A DNA stretch of 64,000 nt from Psettodes erumei (GCA_016785225.1 JAFBJZ010000351.1:775501-839500), one strand, 5' to 3'. Shown: positions 1 to 11,444, numbered from the stretch's first letter. The notes: a model not told the origin generated them from the letters alone. Translations and numbers: made by a program.

Positions 1-424
1 GGGAAATCAGAATTGTGAAAGCTAATTGTCTGGCAGTGTCCTGACGCGACATGTTCTTTGTTGGGTTTTTTTTATCAGCAGAGACATTTTTTCCTCTCCT
101 GCTTCTGATTTTTCTGTCTAGCGGAACTGGCACTTCAAAATGTCCCCGTGAACATAAAGAAGCTCAGCAAAGTCGTCTCTCACATATACAGAGGACCATT
201 GTTCAACACAAGCACGTTGACAAGGTTAAGGATTTTAATGCCCTGTAACTGCTGCCAAATATCCCCGCTAGCTTGGTACTGAAGAACCGGTGTTACATAA
301 CAAGTGTCAAAGCGGCATGTAGAGACGCTTAATTAAAACAATAACTTTCAGGACTTTCAGAACTTTTCTCACGTTAAACCCAAAGTAGTCTCTGTCAGCG
401 TTTGACAATATTCCAATCATCGTC
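1..424. other. spacer without recognisable feature
   Basis: A short open frame here starts in a T-rich run and shows no codon structure or domain. I see no promoter, RNA gene or repeat of note. Confidence 0.4.
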
Positions 425-545
425 CTTTTTAAGAAGTTGAAATGGAGTTGAGACAAACATTTTAATCATGTCTGATGACAATTATGTTTGAGAGCCGTAG
501 CCCATTAAGCGCTGGGACTAAATAATAAGACGTTTTTTAACTTGG
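425..545. promoter_or_regulatory. candidate conserved noncoding element (CNE)
   Basis: This block has little CpG and no simple repeat, and carries several AT-core words, including GACAATTATG near 477 (SOX/homeodomain-like) and CCATTAAGCGCT near 502. It is bounded by ordinary diverged sequence. The call rests on texture only; no alignment was possible. Confidence 0.3.
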
Positions 546-978
546 AAAGGTCTGCTTTAATTATTTAATGCCTCAAATGGATTCGGCAGCCTGCCTAAAA
601 TGGATGAACATCAAACGGGGGGATGAAGAGATGACAGTTATTTCACGACAGAACTTCTCGTCCCCTCTAAATCATAAAAGCCCAAAGCTGCTGAATTTTT
701 TAGCGAGGGAACCCTGTTTTTTTTTTTGTGTTTTTGAAAGTTGCGTGTACTGCGTTTGACAAAAACATGTGAAAACCTTTTCTTCCCTCGTTCCGTCATT
801 TATCTTTTGTTTTCTCTGCGTATAAATATGTGAACATTAGCACGAACCAACATAGTCACGTTAAGCAGCGAGGTGCAGGACCTCATGTAGTGTTTTCCAT
901 CAAGACTGTGCACCAGACAGGCTCAATATAGTAAACATAGATGTAAATTTACATAAATGAACTGTGATAATATCCATA

Positions 979-998
979 TTTTTTTTTTTTTTTTTTTT
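979..998 (+). repeat. poly(T) tract, 20 bp
   Basis: An uninterrupted T run. It is one of many mononucleotide runs of 12 bp or more scattered through the window on both strands (for example A at 1285-1301, T at 9970-9991, T at 16807-16832). None is followed by a retroposon body, so I read them as simple repeats and not as SINE or LINE tails. Confidence 0.9.
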
Positions 999-1354
999 GA
1001 TAGAGTCTGGTTAAGCCAAGCTCCGCAGGTATCGCTGTTGTTGGACTTCATCTGTTGCAGCAAATAATGACGGAGACGGGGAGAACGACTGCGGGGAGTC
1101 CGCTATAATCCCGGCACAGGGAGCAGCGCATTAACATGTAAATTTATTATGGCGAACTGTTAATCAGCGTGTACGACAGTTCAGTGTGTTTCTTAATTAC
1201 TCTGTGTGACAGAGGGCGAAAGTACCGAGTGCCGCATGGATCAAATGTTTGACATTTTATTGCGGTGGGGCCGAGACCCCTCCCAAAAAAAAAAAAAAAA
1301 ATATTCAAAGCAGTAGGGACACGTAACACCTCTTTAGTGTCAGGGAATACATTA

Positions 1355-1585
1355 CAGACATTAATGATTGGTTAATAAAAATATACATCACATGCCAGTT
1401 TAATTAAATACAGGTTGAGCAGGCAGTTTCTTTATGCAGCTGCAGCCAGGGAGAAATTTCCATTGACTGCGCGGTGGACGACATGCCTGGCTGATAAGTG
1501 ATTACAGGCCGGTATAACCCAGAAATATGCAGGCATTGCTGGTCCTGCTCTAATTGTGTGATTGAGAATTAGACACACACTCTCT
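1355..1585. promoter_or_regulatory. candidate CNE, homeodomain-rich
   Basis: About 230 bp of mostly CpG-poor sequence. TTTAATTAAA lies at 1399-1408, an E-box palindrome TGCAGCTGCA at 1435-1444, and a pair of ATTG/ATTAG words near 1550-1573. Spacing and base composition match vertebrate enhancer-type CNEs. Function is inferred, not shown. Confidence 0.45.
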
Positions 1586-3405
1586 ACACTCTAAATTTTG
1601 ATGGATTTTAGATTACGCACAGAGGTTGCACTGTGGCTAGTTAAACAAATGCCCCACCCTGAGTTTTTAAAATCGATATTCCTCTCGGACTTAAAGAGTC
1701 CGAACGTCGGCACAACAAATTTCTGTCTCAGGGGAATCGAGCGAAATCATGAATCAAACAAGAATCGTGTCGATTTTTGTGAGTCTTTTGAACTCGAAGC
1801 GTAGCTCCCCCTTCCACTTGGACTCAGAGTCGAGGGGAAACATAACGACGTATGCAGGGAACAGCGATCACAAGTGCCGAGTACAGGCCGAGTCCTCGCA
1901 GGTGGCTGTGATAGTGAGAATAGGAAAGTGCCGGGAGTGTCATTCCAGAACTCATTCGTCAGGCGGAGTTAAACGTGAGCCTCCTGCACCGCCGTCCCCA
2001 TGGCTGCCTCTCTAATGGCTCGACTCAGAAGGCGCTGGTGCTGGTTTATTGTTATGATGTCATGTACATCTCCGTTAGACCCGGTCCTGCTGCAGAAACC
2101 TAATGGAACCGCTCAGGTCCACGAGCAGCCGCCGCCTCGATGAAGCGGGTGAGGCGGGGTGGGAGGCGACGATGAACTCTTAACCCGTCGTGTTGGAAAT
2201 TCAGAGCCCGTCGGAGGACTGTCGAGCGCTTTCCTCGCATCCCGCGGCGTGCTGATTGTGCAATGAGAGGTCTGGCTTCCAGACGCCATCCTGTGTAATC
2301 AAGGCCCGCGGTTCAACAACGCCGAAGTCGCGTCGAGACGAGTGAAAGATTTCGCACCGCGCAATTTTCCTCTTCATCTCCGCCCGCGCCTCTGAAGGTA
2401 CATTACAGAAACTACAGCCGGCGTTGATCCTCACTGGGTTAGCGCCGAGTGTTTGTGATGCAGCTAATCTATTCAAGCCGCAGTTTAGCCGAGGAGGGAA
2501 CGCCTCTCTCTTGCCTGGCTTCTTTGTGCGTCGTCGGTTGTGTTGTACACATCAGGGCTGAGATCTCAGCTGGGACTTGAAAGCGTCGAGAACGTTTGAG
2601 AACTGCCAGGAGCCTGATTTGTTGTTTTCACCTTAAGCGCGGTGTGCGTCGTGCATCTTTGCTTTTCCGTATTGTTTTTTAGCTGTCGGCTCCTGTTTGT
2701 CTGCCCTACTTTGCCCCCCCCCCTCCAAGTTTTGACGAATAAACAGAGCTGGTTGAAGAAACATGCATTAGACGGCGTTGAGTCACTTCCCTTCGCCGAC
2801 TCGTTGGTAGGCAGAAAAATTGATTTATAAAGGCTTCATCCTTTTCTGAGTCACGAGCAGATGAATAAAATAGATAGAAAAATAACATAAATTTTTGATC
2901 GGTATTGATTCATCCATCAACTTGCTATCCCGTTTGCCGATGTGTGTCGCGTCTCATCTGGATGCAGAGAAGCCCTCCGGCCTGACGGAGCGTCTGTTTT
3001 ATTTTAAAGTGGGCGAAATAAATGCAAAAATGTTGAAGTGGAAGCCCTAAACAGGAATATCATATCGGTAATGTAAGCGGGCTGATTTCTCCTTTATTGG
3101 AGTTATGTCCTTGAAAATGAAACCTCCCGACGAAGCACTCTGGACCTAATTTCATTAAACGATTTTGCCAAGTCGGTGAACCTAAGATGATGCAGTTGAA
3201 CTCTCCGGTCTCCAGCCTCTGCCGGGGAGGGTGGGAGTGAATCAACCTCAGACGGGTTACCATGCCGTGGCCTCCAGTCAACCTCGACTCCTCCTCCACT
3301 CGCTCTGAGTTAACCTTGCTTTAAATGGCTCCTTCATTTTCTCCTACATGCAAAAATAAAACTATGAAGAGAAAGAGAAGAACAGAAGCATTTTTTTTTT
3401 CTTTT
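1586..3405. other. CpG-rich spacer
   Basis: About 1.8 kb with frequent CpG and only short open frames that overlap each other on both strands. A short poly-C run sits near 2713-2725. I see no gene, no RNA and no clear regulatory block. Confidence 0.4.
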
Positions 3406-3414
3406 TGCATGGTG

Positions 3415-3550
3415 TTATGGGTTATTAGGCACACAGTCACATTAAGCTGAGCCTCATTATCATGGCAAAGATAAACTCAAAAAGCATTAGGGCTGGAACT
3501 CACTGATGTATAGCTATGATCATCACATTGGTTATGCTAATGGCTGTCTG
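3415..3550. promoter_or_regulatory. candidate CNE
   Basis: CpG-free stretch with CATTAAGC, CATTATCATGG and AGCATTAGGG words and no simple repeats. It is separated from the next block (3748) by CpG-rich spacer. Inference from texture. Confidence 0.4.
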
Positions 3551-3747
3551 TGTTTTCCATGTGCGTATGTATGCCACCCTGATGGCCGTGTTCATCCACG
3601 TGTGGCGCCCACGTACACGTCGTCTCCCGGGGCGCCCGGCGTTAGAGGACCGACAAACAAAGCCGGAGATATTCCCGCAAAAGCTTCTCGAGGACTTCGC
3701 CGGCGTTTTCCGCAAAACTCGGCGGCCCCGTGTCATCAACTCGTAAA

Positions 3748-3990
3748 CTAATGGGCCATTACGCCCATTGCTCACACTGGAAAATTTAGTGTGATAATTA
3801 TCTAATTAATTAATGCAGATCAAAGGAAGTGTGTTTAAGAATTAGCCTTGGGCGGCCCTGGGTGACCACAGTGTGCGATATGAGCCAAACGCCTCATAGA
3901 ATCTCATCTTCCTCCCCTTTAGCGCTGGCGCTGCAAGCTATTGATGTTTGCAGCCATGCACTGTGTACTGCTGGGCCATATTACTCTCAG
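3748..3990. promoter_or_regulatory. candidate CNE with clustered TAATTA and TCF/LEF word
   Basis: TAATTA at 3795-3800 is followed by TAATTAATTAA at 3803-3813, then ATCAAAG at 3819-3825, which matches a TCF/LEF core. The flanks are CpG-poor. Tandem homeodomain cores beside a TCF site are typical of developmental enhancers. No exon-like codon structure is present. Confidence 0.5.
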
Positions 3991-4084
3991 TGCCAGCAGA
4001 AGAAAAGAAAAGAGAAAGAGAGAGAAGGAGAAAAAAAAATGTCCACTTTAACCTGCGATGCCTTTTTGTGCAAATAGGAGAGGA

Positions 4085-4275
4085 GTCGCTTGGCGAGCCC
4101 GTGACTTTGAGGTGGATGCTCTGTGGGATTATCTCTTCTTTTTTTTTTTTTTTTTCTAAAAACGACTGTGATCTCATTTATTTGCCACTTCCCCTGCCTG
4201 CTGTCATCTGGCTCTGATTACCGAAAACAATATGAGGCTCAAAGCTGACAAAGAGCATTAGGAGAGGCGAGGGGT
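4085..4275. promoter_or_regulatory. candidate CNE interrupted by poly(T)
   Basis: Two CpG-poor halves, around 4085-4135 and 4160-4265, flank a T run at about 4140-4156. The right half has TGATTACC and AGCTGACAAAG words. The T run may be a later expansion inside a constrained block. Confidence 0.35.
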
Positions 4276-4464
4276 GACGCGCTTTCAATTAGAAAGGAAG
4301 TATTATTTCTTTATATATATATTGAGTCTTCTTCTGATATTCGTCTCAACAGATTTTATCAATAAATAACAAGCTGCAACAGTCGTCTTTATTTATCGTC
4401 TGAGAAACCGCCTCCTTTGAGAGTTTTCTGTCTTTTTTTTTTTTTTTTTTTTACGGGCCGTCAA

Positions 4465-4630
4465 GCCCCCGTCTCCAATCACAGATAATCTAATGGACCC
4501 TCAGCTTCTCCTCGCCGTGACCTGAGTCATTCACAAAGCTACTTAAAGCGCTTGTGTTTTTCTGGCGCTTCATTAATCTGACAGGGGCAGTGTTTAATTA
4601 GCGAGCTCTTGAATGAATTCGAGTGTCTTC
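4465..4630. promoter_or_regulatory. candidate CNE
   Basis: Contains CAGATAATCTAATGG, CATTAATCTGACAG (homeodomain plus a MEIS-like TGACAG) and TTTAATTAGCGAGC, all in a short span of low repeat content. Confidence 0.35.
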
Positions 4631-4819
4631 ATTTCACAGAGGTGGACAGCTGCTTCTCCTGTACCGCTGCTTCTCTAGTTTCCAGACGAACGACGCAACG
4701 CGCAATCGCGGTTTTAGGAGACGGCGCCTGTAATGTCTCCTGCAAACGCAAGCTACGCAGCCTGCAATTAAGACGATGAGCTAAATGGGCAGAGTCCGTC
4801 CGAGTGCTTACCCTTAAAA

Positions 4820-5195
4820 AATGAATTGGCGCTGATATCCACTTCGCGGCGTTTGGGGAAAATTAATTTGAGTTGCTTATTGATTTAATATTTGAGAATT
4901 CGAAGGGCTATTTTGTCACAGAGGGCTCATCAGCATTCGTAATCAAGCATCACAGTTCAACGTTATTAGCCGCTGGCAGGGCTGCCATAATCAGTCAGCC
5001 AGGTAATATTAAAAGGTGGGCTCTTTCATGGTCTCAGGTGACATAACTGCCTTAATCAAACAGTTATCGCGCAAGAGGCCAGAGGGAGAGGGAATAATGA
5101 GAAAGCAATATCCTAGATTAAGAATTAGTCTTTTCTGTAATGGCTCTGTCTCACTGGGTCAATGGTGCGTAATGGCGTGGCATACCAAACTGGGG
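4820..5195. promoter_or_regulatory. candidate CNE, long
   Basis: About 375 bp without simple repeats. Recurrent AT-cores (AAATTAATTTGAG, TTGATTTAAT, TAATCAAGCATCA, TAATCAGTCAGCC) and CTTAATCAAACAG are seen. CpG is sparse from 4930 onward. A 60-codon open frame over the right half has no domain and is treated as chance. Confidence 0.5.
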
Positions 5196-5199
5196 TAGA

Positions 5200-5680
5200 G
5201 GTGATTTGAGGGTGGAGGGCGCGCCGGCCTATCGTGACTCACGCCCGGCGGGCCCCGCGCACCGAGAGAGTGGAAGGCAAAAGCAGCACGCCGGTTTAAT
5301 GTTGTGCCTGCCCGTAATCACAACTGCTGTCTGCCAACACTTTGTTTTTCTCTATTTGCCGTCGCCGGTGCGTTCGCGTCTGCTGCACCGTGAGGTTGAC
5401 TGGAAGTGACAGCCGCTCGTTAAGAAACCGGCGTAGCCTAACAATAGACGCGCCTATATTTAACAGCCCAAGCGTCGGCCGCCGAGTTCGAGATGGCGAA
5501 AAATATTTGCGGAGCTGCCTTTGTGAGATTTTTTTTGAAACACTTCTCCTGTGTGCGGCCCTGATTCAGGGAGGATTATTCTCCATTTCAGACGGCGTGG
5601 CGTATCTTTGGTCTCTGTTGCGACAACACTGACCCTAAAAGTCCCACGGGGAGTCGCTTTCTCACTCGCTCCCCCTCCGT
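5200..5680. other. CpG-rich spacer
   Basis: GC- and CpG-rich, with overlapping short open frames and no recognisable product. Nothing else supported. Confidence 0.35.
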
Positions 5681-5684
5681 TTGT

Positions 5685-5850
5685 GCTTTATTCTTCGCGG
5701 GCTGCATTGAAATATTGAATAGCTGGAGTCTAATGCTGACAATGGCTGTAAAAGGCTTATGAATAACTTCACGTACTGCGCCCCCCATTCCCCCTACATT
5801 ATTCAGTTCCAGTTAGCAGGTAAAAGCTATTGCTGCGTATTTAAGCTGGA
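5685..5850. promoter_or_regulatory. candidate CNE
   Basis: CATTGAAATATTGAATAG, GGCTTATGAATAAC and ACATTATTCAG words occur in a CpG-poor span ending just before an AT-rich stretch. Confidence 0.4.
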
Positions 5851-5930
5851 GAAAATCTTCCCCCGGAAAATCGAGGTTGTTTATCTGTAATTCTGTGAGC
5901 CGAAGTGAATATAAATAAAAAAAACCAAAC

Positions 5931-5949
5931 TATATATATATATATATAT
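5931..5949. repeat. (TA)n microsatellite
   Basis: A TA run of about 19 bp followed by a short T run. Confidence 0.9.
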
Positions 5950-6424
5950 TTTTTTAAAGCTGCTGTTATTGTGTTGCTGTAAAATGTCTGAATGCAAGAG
6001 GATAAAATCCTTTTCATATTTGTTTCAAGTAAGATAGTTTGCACTTTCACCCCCGTCTCCATGTGCATCATGTTAAGTAATCTTCAACTTTTGTATTTTC
6101 ATAGGAGTTTAATCATATTCACCGGGGGTTCCTGTGGAATAGAGCATAAAGGAAATGCCCCGACATGCACAAGGGCAGTATAAATATATAATTTATGAGA
6201 AATTGCATCTCTAAAATACCGGAAAAATAAATCAAGTATAGCAGGCTATCTTGTCTCACAGTAACGGAGTCAGCCGCATAAGTGGGAAAAAAAATGAATC
6301 TATATGCAGATATTTAAAGTAAGGACGGGGGGAAAAAAATGATTAAGGGTTGATGAGCAGCTACTGTGAGACATCATCTGTCTAACGTGACGACGCTTGG
6401 CTGCTTCTTTTTTTCCTCTCCCGG

Positions 6425-6560
6425 CAGCTTCGAGCCTCAACTCATGATTTCCCCAGAGCAACTGTTAATTATGTAATTCATGCTCATGTGATAAGATGCC
6501 AGATCATCCACGTGTTCCTTCAATGACTCACATGTGCCGCCCATTTGTCTCTTTTTTTGG
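6425..6560. promoter_or_regulatory. candidate CNE with homeodomain, GATA and E-box words
   Basis: TTAATTATGTAATTC at 6465-6479, TGATAAG (GATA-like) at 6489-6495 and CACGTG at 6509-6514 occur within 50 bp. A pyrimidine tract ending in CAG sits at 6410-6427 and would make a splice acceptor, but the downstream frames close quickly. Confidence 0.45.
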
Positions 6561-6899
6561 GTCCGCTTTCACGCATGACCCGTGTATGCGGATGTTTCGC
6601 TGTCGCGTGTGCGGATGCAGCCGTCGCTCAAACCGAAAAACACGTCTGCGGTGTGTTTTTAATTGTGTTGCTTGAAGGTGAAAGGTAAATAGTTCTGTGC
6701 AGAAGTGAAGCAAACAGAATAAATCACTGTAATGAATATAAATGCCTGTTGGAACAGCGGTTTATAGATACGGTGACACGTCTTAATTGTGCCGCCTCGT
6801 TCTTTTTGTAAATCCAGGTTTGCGGCGCAGATTTCTAAACCTAAACCATCTGAACCCTGATCAATAACCTTGACTTATTAGCTCTATTTCACAATATCA

Positions 6900-7050
6900 G
6901 TGCGCCGCGGAGCTCTGAACAGTTTTCCGAGCGTGTACAGTGAATGCATTATGGATTAGGAGTAAATGTGCCACGTGGCAGAACGCATTAGCCATCAGCA
7001 GAGCCGTGCATAATAAAACAGAAAGCATTGCTTTCAACACAGACAGTTTT
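6900..7050. promoter_or_regulatory. candidate CNE with perfect 12-bp palindrome
   Basis: Contains TGCATTATGGATTAGG, the palindrome TGCCACGTGGCA at 6969-6980 (E-box/G-box core), then GCATTAGCCATCAGC and GCATAATAAAACAG. CpG-poor and repeat-free. Confidence 0.45.
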
Positions 7051-7224
7051 GGTTGGAGGCAAAACTACCTTTTGGAAAAAAAAAAAAAGTTTGGTCAAGA
7101 TTGAAGTCAACACGGCTTACTTTTCTTAGAAATGCGATGTTGACAGTGATGAATCGTCTCTCAGCTCCACAAATGAAACTGGATTAAAAACGTATCCGTT
7201 TTGAAGCGAATATGTTATCCGAAA

Positions 7225-7440
7225 CACAACTGAAGTGATTGATTAATGGCTCCATATAAGAGAGATGATAGATCTGTCAGTCCGGTGGATTGGGTAGTAG
7301 ACAATCGGAGATGGGGCCGGGCGGAGGCCCCGGCGCGTTGTTGTTGTTTACGCTCTCTGCCGCCAAGTCAAAGGACTCCAGCTCATCAGCGAAACTCAGC
7401 AGGCTAGGTCACAGCTGTCGAATTCGGAAGCTCGGGCCTT
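7225..7440. promoter_or_regulatory. candidate CNE with PBX/HOX-like word
   Basis: TGATTGATTAAT at 7236-7247 matches overlapping PBX-HOX half sites. The right half has CTCATCAGCGAAACTCAGCA and TCACAGCTG. A CpG-rich insert around 7310-7360 separates the halves, so the true extent is uncertain. Confidence 0.35.
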
Positions 7441-7449
7441 TGGGGGGTT

Positions 7450-8915
7450 TTTTGTCCTGAATTTTGCTTCCTTCAGACTCATTGTTCTGCCCCGATGAAG
7501 AAAAGTAAAGTGGAGATCCAGGACAGAGCGCCCTTCCAATTTCATTGCGCTTTCTCAGAGCGGAGGAAAGCCAGCGCTGCGTAGGGTGACCTCAACATCC
7601 AGGTCACCGTCAGATGTTTACTTGGATCAATGCAACAAATATCTGTGCAGCATCGTGTGCAAGTTAAAACATATCGGCGGCCATTCGTCACGTAGAAAGT
7701 GGCAGTGGTAGCTCTTATTGAACTTGACTGGAAAACTTTAGATACGGGGGACACGATGCAGCATAACAGCACAAAAGCGCACACGCAGCAACGCCGTCAT
7801 TTAGCTTTAACCCATTAGCCACGAGTTTTATATCTGACATTTAGCACCGCAGCGGTATCATAGCCGGCAGATATACGCCAAGTCCTACCCCCGTCGACTA
7901 AAACAGAGTTTAGTTCTGTTCTGATCCATGTTGGAGGCCCTGGCGCCAGTTACACAACCAGTTTTTCAAGGCGAGAGGGACTGTTTGATGCCGTTGCCAC
8001 ATTTTTATCTGTCTGCTGCACTGACCAAAGCATTTGATTGTCAAAGTCCAGCCCGTCTGTCTGTTCCAGTCCTCCTCTCCTTTTCAAATCCGCCTCTCGC
8101 CTTCTCATTTTCTTTGAAGCGCACTAGAAACACATTTCTAGTCCTTCACAGTGAGGCTAGCTTCTGGTAATGTGTTATTTTTTGGCAGCGCTTTATGAGG
8201 TGTCCAGCCTTGGCGCTCGGCTCAGTTTTAGGAGGGAAAAAAAATGGAGCTAAAAAAGAAATAAGCGGAGCGAGGGCGTCCTCCTGGGACGGCGGTCCGA
8301 GATGCATATAGTGTAAACACGAACCACCTATGACATTTCTCTGCCCATACTGCACATGCGTAGATTGCTTTTCGCGCTGTCATGACTTTGTGTTGGCACA
8401 ATATGTTGATTTCCAGGAACGAGCTGCCCCAACTTGTGCTCCACCTTATATAAAGTGTTGTAATCCGCCATGTTGAGGCCTTATATAGGTTTTGCATATC
8501 CGATAATCAGTGGAAAAACCTAAGCCTCTTTTAGCGTTAGATAATCTTTTCGAGAAATGAACAAAGTCATTTACTCTACTAACGGCTCTACTACTATCAA
8601 AAATTGATCGTTTTGCTTCGAGTCCTCACACTCCACACACAAGTAATTTAATTTAAATCAGGGCCACAACAAGTCAGCGTATTTTAGAGTTAATTTCCTC
8701 ATCAAGTCACGTGACTCGTCTGGGTTTGGCGGTGTGGATTTTTCTCGCCTCCTCTGAAACCGGTGACATGAACAATTAAAACGGCGCCCGGCTCTTGTTG
8801 TCTCTTTAATCTTAGTCGCAAGCGAGAGACTCGACTCTCTGCGGCCTCAGGTAAACACAATACATTAGCCCCCCCCGGCCCTCACTTCCTCGCCCTTTTA
8901 CACCTCGTCCTATTC
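7450..8915. other. spacer with little recognisable content
   Basis: Mixed composition, short overlapping open frames and no simple repeat of note. TTATATAA-like words near 8447 lack any supported transcript. I see no gene. Confidence 0.35.
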
Positions 8916-8919
8916 ATCA

Positions 8920-9110
8920 CAGGCTGAGGAAAGCACCATCATGCTGACCTTGAGGAAGTCTCGCTCATAAGAAGACTCACCCAGGCCAAGATCTAGGGTC
9001 TGTCAAGATGATTTCTTATTCTATTTAATGGAAGAAGTGCAATGCTTTATCACTCCCCGGGTTCATGGTTTATATAAGGCATAAGGGCCAACCCCCCCTT
9101 GTTTGAAATG
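8920..9110. promoter_or_regulatory. candidate CNE with nuclear-receptor monomer word
   Basis: Almost CpG-free for about 150 bp. TGACCTTGA at 8945-8953 is the reverse of the ERR/NR5A core TCAAGGTCA. TTCTATTTAATGG and GTTTATATAAGG words follow. Confidence 0.5.
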
Positions 9111-9224
9111 GTGAGCCGTTAAGTCAAAAACCCTGTACACAAAATAAAAAAATAAAAAAGATGTCCTTAAGAGTCACAGTGATTTAGGTGTGAGGCTTGG
9201 GGGTTGGGGGGGTGAATGGGTAAT

Positions 9225-9345
9225 TTTATGTTAAATGGGCACTCTTCTGAATAGTAAACGAAGAAACAGATGACAATGTCTGCCCTATCTCCTCAATGAC
9301 ATTTCCCACCGAGGCATTTGCTGGAAGATAAGCACGAGTGCGTAT
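9225..9345. promoter_or_regulatory. candidate CNE
   Basis: CpG-poor block with AACAGATGACAATGTC (MEIS/SOX-like words) and GGAAGATAAGC (GATA-like). Repeat-free between poly-G-rich flanks. Confidence 0.45.
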
Positions 9346-9786
9346 GAGGGGGGGTTGTTTCTTTGTCCTCACGCTCTCATCTAAGACGTTCGGTTTTGAT
9401 TCTCTCGTGGTCGAACAAAAACTTTTTTTGGAACAGATTGACTGGAAGCTGCATTACTGCGCTGCTGTTCTCTTTGTGATTCGCAATATGTTTTAAATGA
9501 AGAGAGAAACAAAGTTCCGTAATATAAAAAAAAAACTACCACGTCGTCAAGTCAATAAAGTTCCCCGGCGTATTTTAGCAGACGTGACTGGACGACGTGA
9601 CTGAGAGTCCGTCAGCTGGTGCACACCCGGGGCGTGATGATGATATAAACGAGGCGGATATTTTCACGGGTAAGGGCGGCCTATCCTCCCGTATCAAACC
9701 ACCGCCTGCTGCTGTGCTAGCTCAGCCTCTGTTCTACTCCAGTAAGTTATGATGTAATTTCCCCCTCTGCCGTGATAACGATAAAA

Positions 9787-9833
9787 GGGAGGGGAGGGGT
9801 GGTGGTGGTGGGGGTGGTGGTGGTGGTGGGGGT
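9787..9833 (+). repeat. G-rich (GGT)n/(GGGA) repeat
   Basis: About 47 bp of GGT and GGGG units on the plus strand, with G-quadruplex potential. It lies inside a candidate regulatory block. Confidence 0.85.
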
Positions 9834-9969
9834 ACCTGAAGGAACAACTTCCATGGGTAAATATTTCAAATTAAATCTCACCTGTGCGAGCCATTCTACG
9901 CCCACAGACCTGGAATTACACCTCCAGATAGTGTAAATCATACGCAGCAATTTCCCAATGTGTGTATCC

Positions 9970-9991
9970 TTTTTTTTTTTTTTTTTTTTTT
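9970..9991 (+). repeat. poly(T) tract, about 22 bp
   Basis: An uninterrupted T run inside the candidate block at 9735-10105. Confidence 0.9.
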
Positions 9992-10109
9992 CTTTTGTCA
10001 TTTTGCAGGAACGACTTCCCCCTCTGCTTATGATGACTCGGTAGATGTGGTTACCCTCTTGCAGTATGCACGCTGAATGAAAGTAAACATGAATTTTTGG
10101 TTTAAGATC

Positions 10110-10835
10110 CTCTGACGCCCGTGCAGGACAGATGATAATAGACCGGAACCTCTATGCGGCGCCGGTTGCATTGGAACTAGCCCGTGTGCCGGGGAGGAGG
10201 GCGAGTTGCTCGAGTGTGTTAAGCGAAATGTGAAATGTTATACTTTGTGAAAGGCACTTCACAGGAAGGTGGCGTCTGCTGCACTGGGAAATGATGTGAT
10301 TTAAGGAGCACATTTTCTTTTAATGAAACGAAGATGAGTTTTGACGTGGATGAATAAAAGTGAAAATTTCATGTGGCATACTGTAGAGGACAGAATTAAT
10401 TGCGGGGGCTTCTCGAAAAGAGGGGAAAAAAGGGGGGGGAAATGCTGTCGCCGCTGTCGACAGGTGAGCAGTGCGGCCGTCGCTTGTTTACTTCAGACGT
10501 TTTAGATCACAGACTCCAGGAAAAGCGTATTTTTAGCAGTAATAACATTTTCTGCTGTTAAACCCTGCCTTCCCAAATAATAATACCCGGCATCGTAATT
10601 TACTTTCTCAACTAAAAACAACGTTTGGACAGTCACATCTAAGGAAACAATTCAAAAGTTTTCATACCATTTTACACCTTTTCGTGACGAAACGATTGAT
10701 TATTTGCTGGGAAAAAAAAAAAAAATCAACCTGTTAATTGACAGTCAGTTGTAAGACGCAGCCCCAGTACCAACCTCCATAAACAGTACTGCATCTTGCC
10801 CGTCATCTTCCATTTAACTCCAAATCAAGTGCGAA
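10110..10835. other. spacer
   Basis: Mixed CpG-rich and AT-rich sequence with short A runs. No gene or clear block seen. Confidence 0.35.
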
Positions 10836-10839
10836 TAAA

Positions 10840-11240
10840 CATGTATGAATTTTATTGATCCCTCCAAGCAATTATCTTTATCTCTACAAAAAAAAAAGAA
10901 AGAATGGTAATGGTCCCGGAGTCTTTTTTTCAAGATTTAATCAATTCACCAAAATGCAGTATTCCATATCTATTTCTAGCTCGAGCTTTCCTCCACAAGT
11001 GCCTCAGCGCTGCTCGCCCCTATAATGAAAGGCCCCCCAGCACCCTCTCCAGAAATCATTACAATCTCCCTCTACCTCTAGGGTCAGTAAACTAATAGTC
11101 ATTCACCTGTGTGACAGGAAATCTTTCCCAAGTTGCCATTGGGGGCTGGTGAGGTTGTGTTTAAGGTTATAGAGTCGAGACCAGCCAGAGATGACTGTTT
11201 ATTGTTTGGACGGATCCTGAAGATTGAATGTGTGTCGCCC
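10840..11240. promoter_or_regulatory. candidate CNE, long
   Basis: About 400 bp, mostly CpG-free, with one short A run near 10888. Words include ATTTAATCAATTCACC, CTATAATGAAAGGCC, AAATCATTACAATCTCC and AAACTAATAGTCATTCACC. This is among the most CNE-like stretches in the window. Open frames over it are short and on both strands. Confidence 0.55.
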
Positions 11241-11444
11241 GGAAAGCGTTTCATCACAAATGCAAAAGGAACGGCGAACGTGCCGCTAATTTTCTTCTTC
11301 TGAAAACCTCGCCAGATATGGAGACGCAGCAGAACAACAACTTCATAGACAGCGAACACGTGAAGCACCCTTCATCATCCTTTTGTACTTTTGCCCGTAT
11401 GTGGCCTCGGGTGATTTTTTTTTTTTTTATGACCGCAACCATCC

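Larger units (their letters stand above)
9735..10105. promoter_or_regulatory. candidate CNE split by (GGT)n and poly(T)
   Basis: Three CpG-poor segments (9735-9780, 9835-9968, 9992-10105) enclose a GGT repeat and a T run. The middle segment has AAATATTTCAAATTAAAT and TGGAATTACACC. The outer segments share TTCCCCCTCTGC and TTATGATG in swapped order. The T run ending in GCAG at 9992-10009 resembles a splice acceptor; see findings. Confidence 0.5.

Noticed and set aside
6410..6480. Pyrimidine tract ending in CAG followed by a short open frame
   Set aside because: The frame closes after about 15 codons and the downstream bases look like homeodomain sites.
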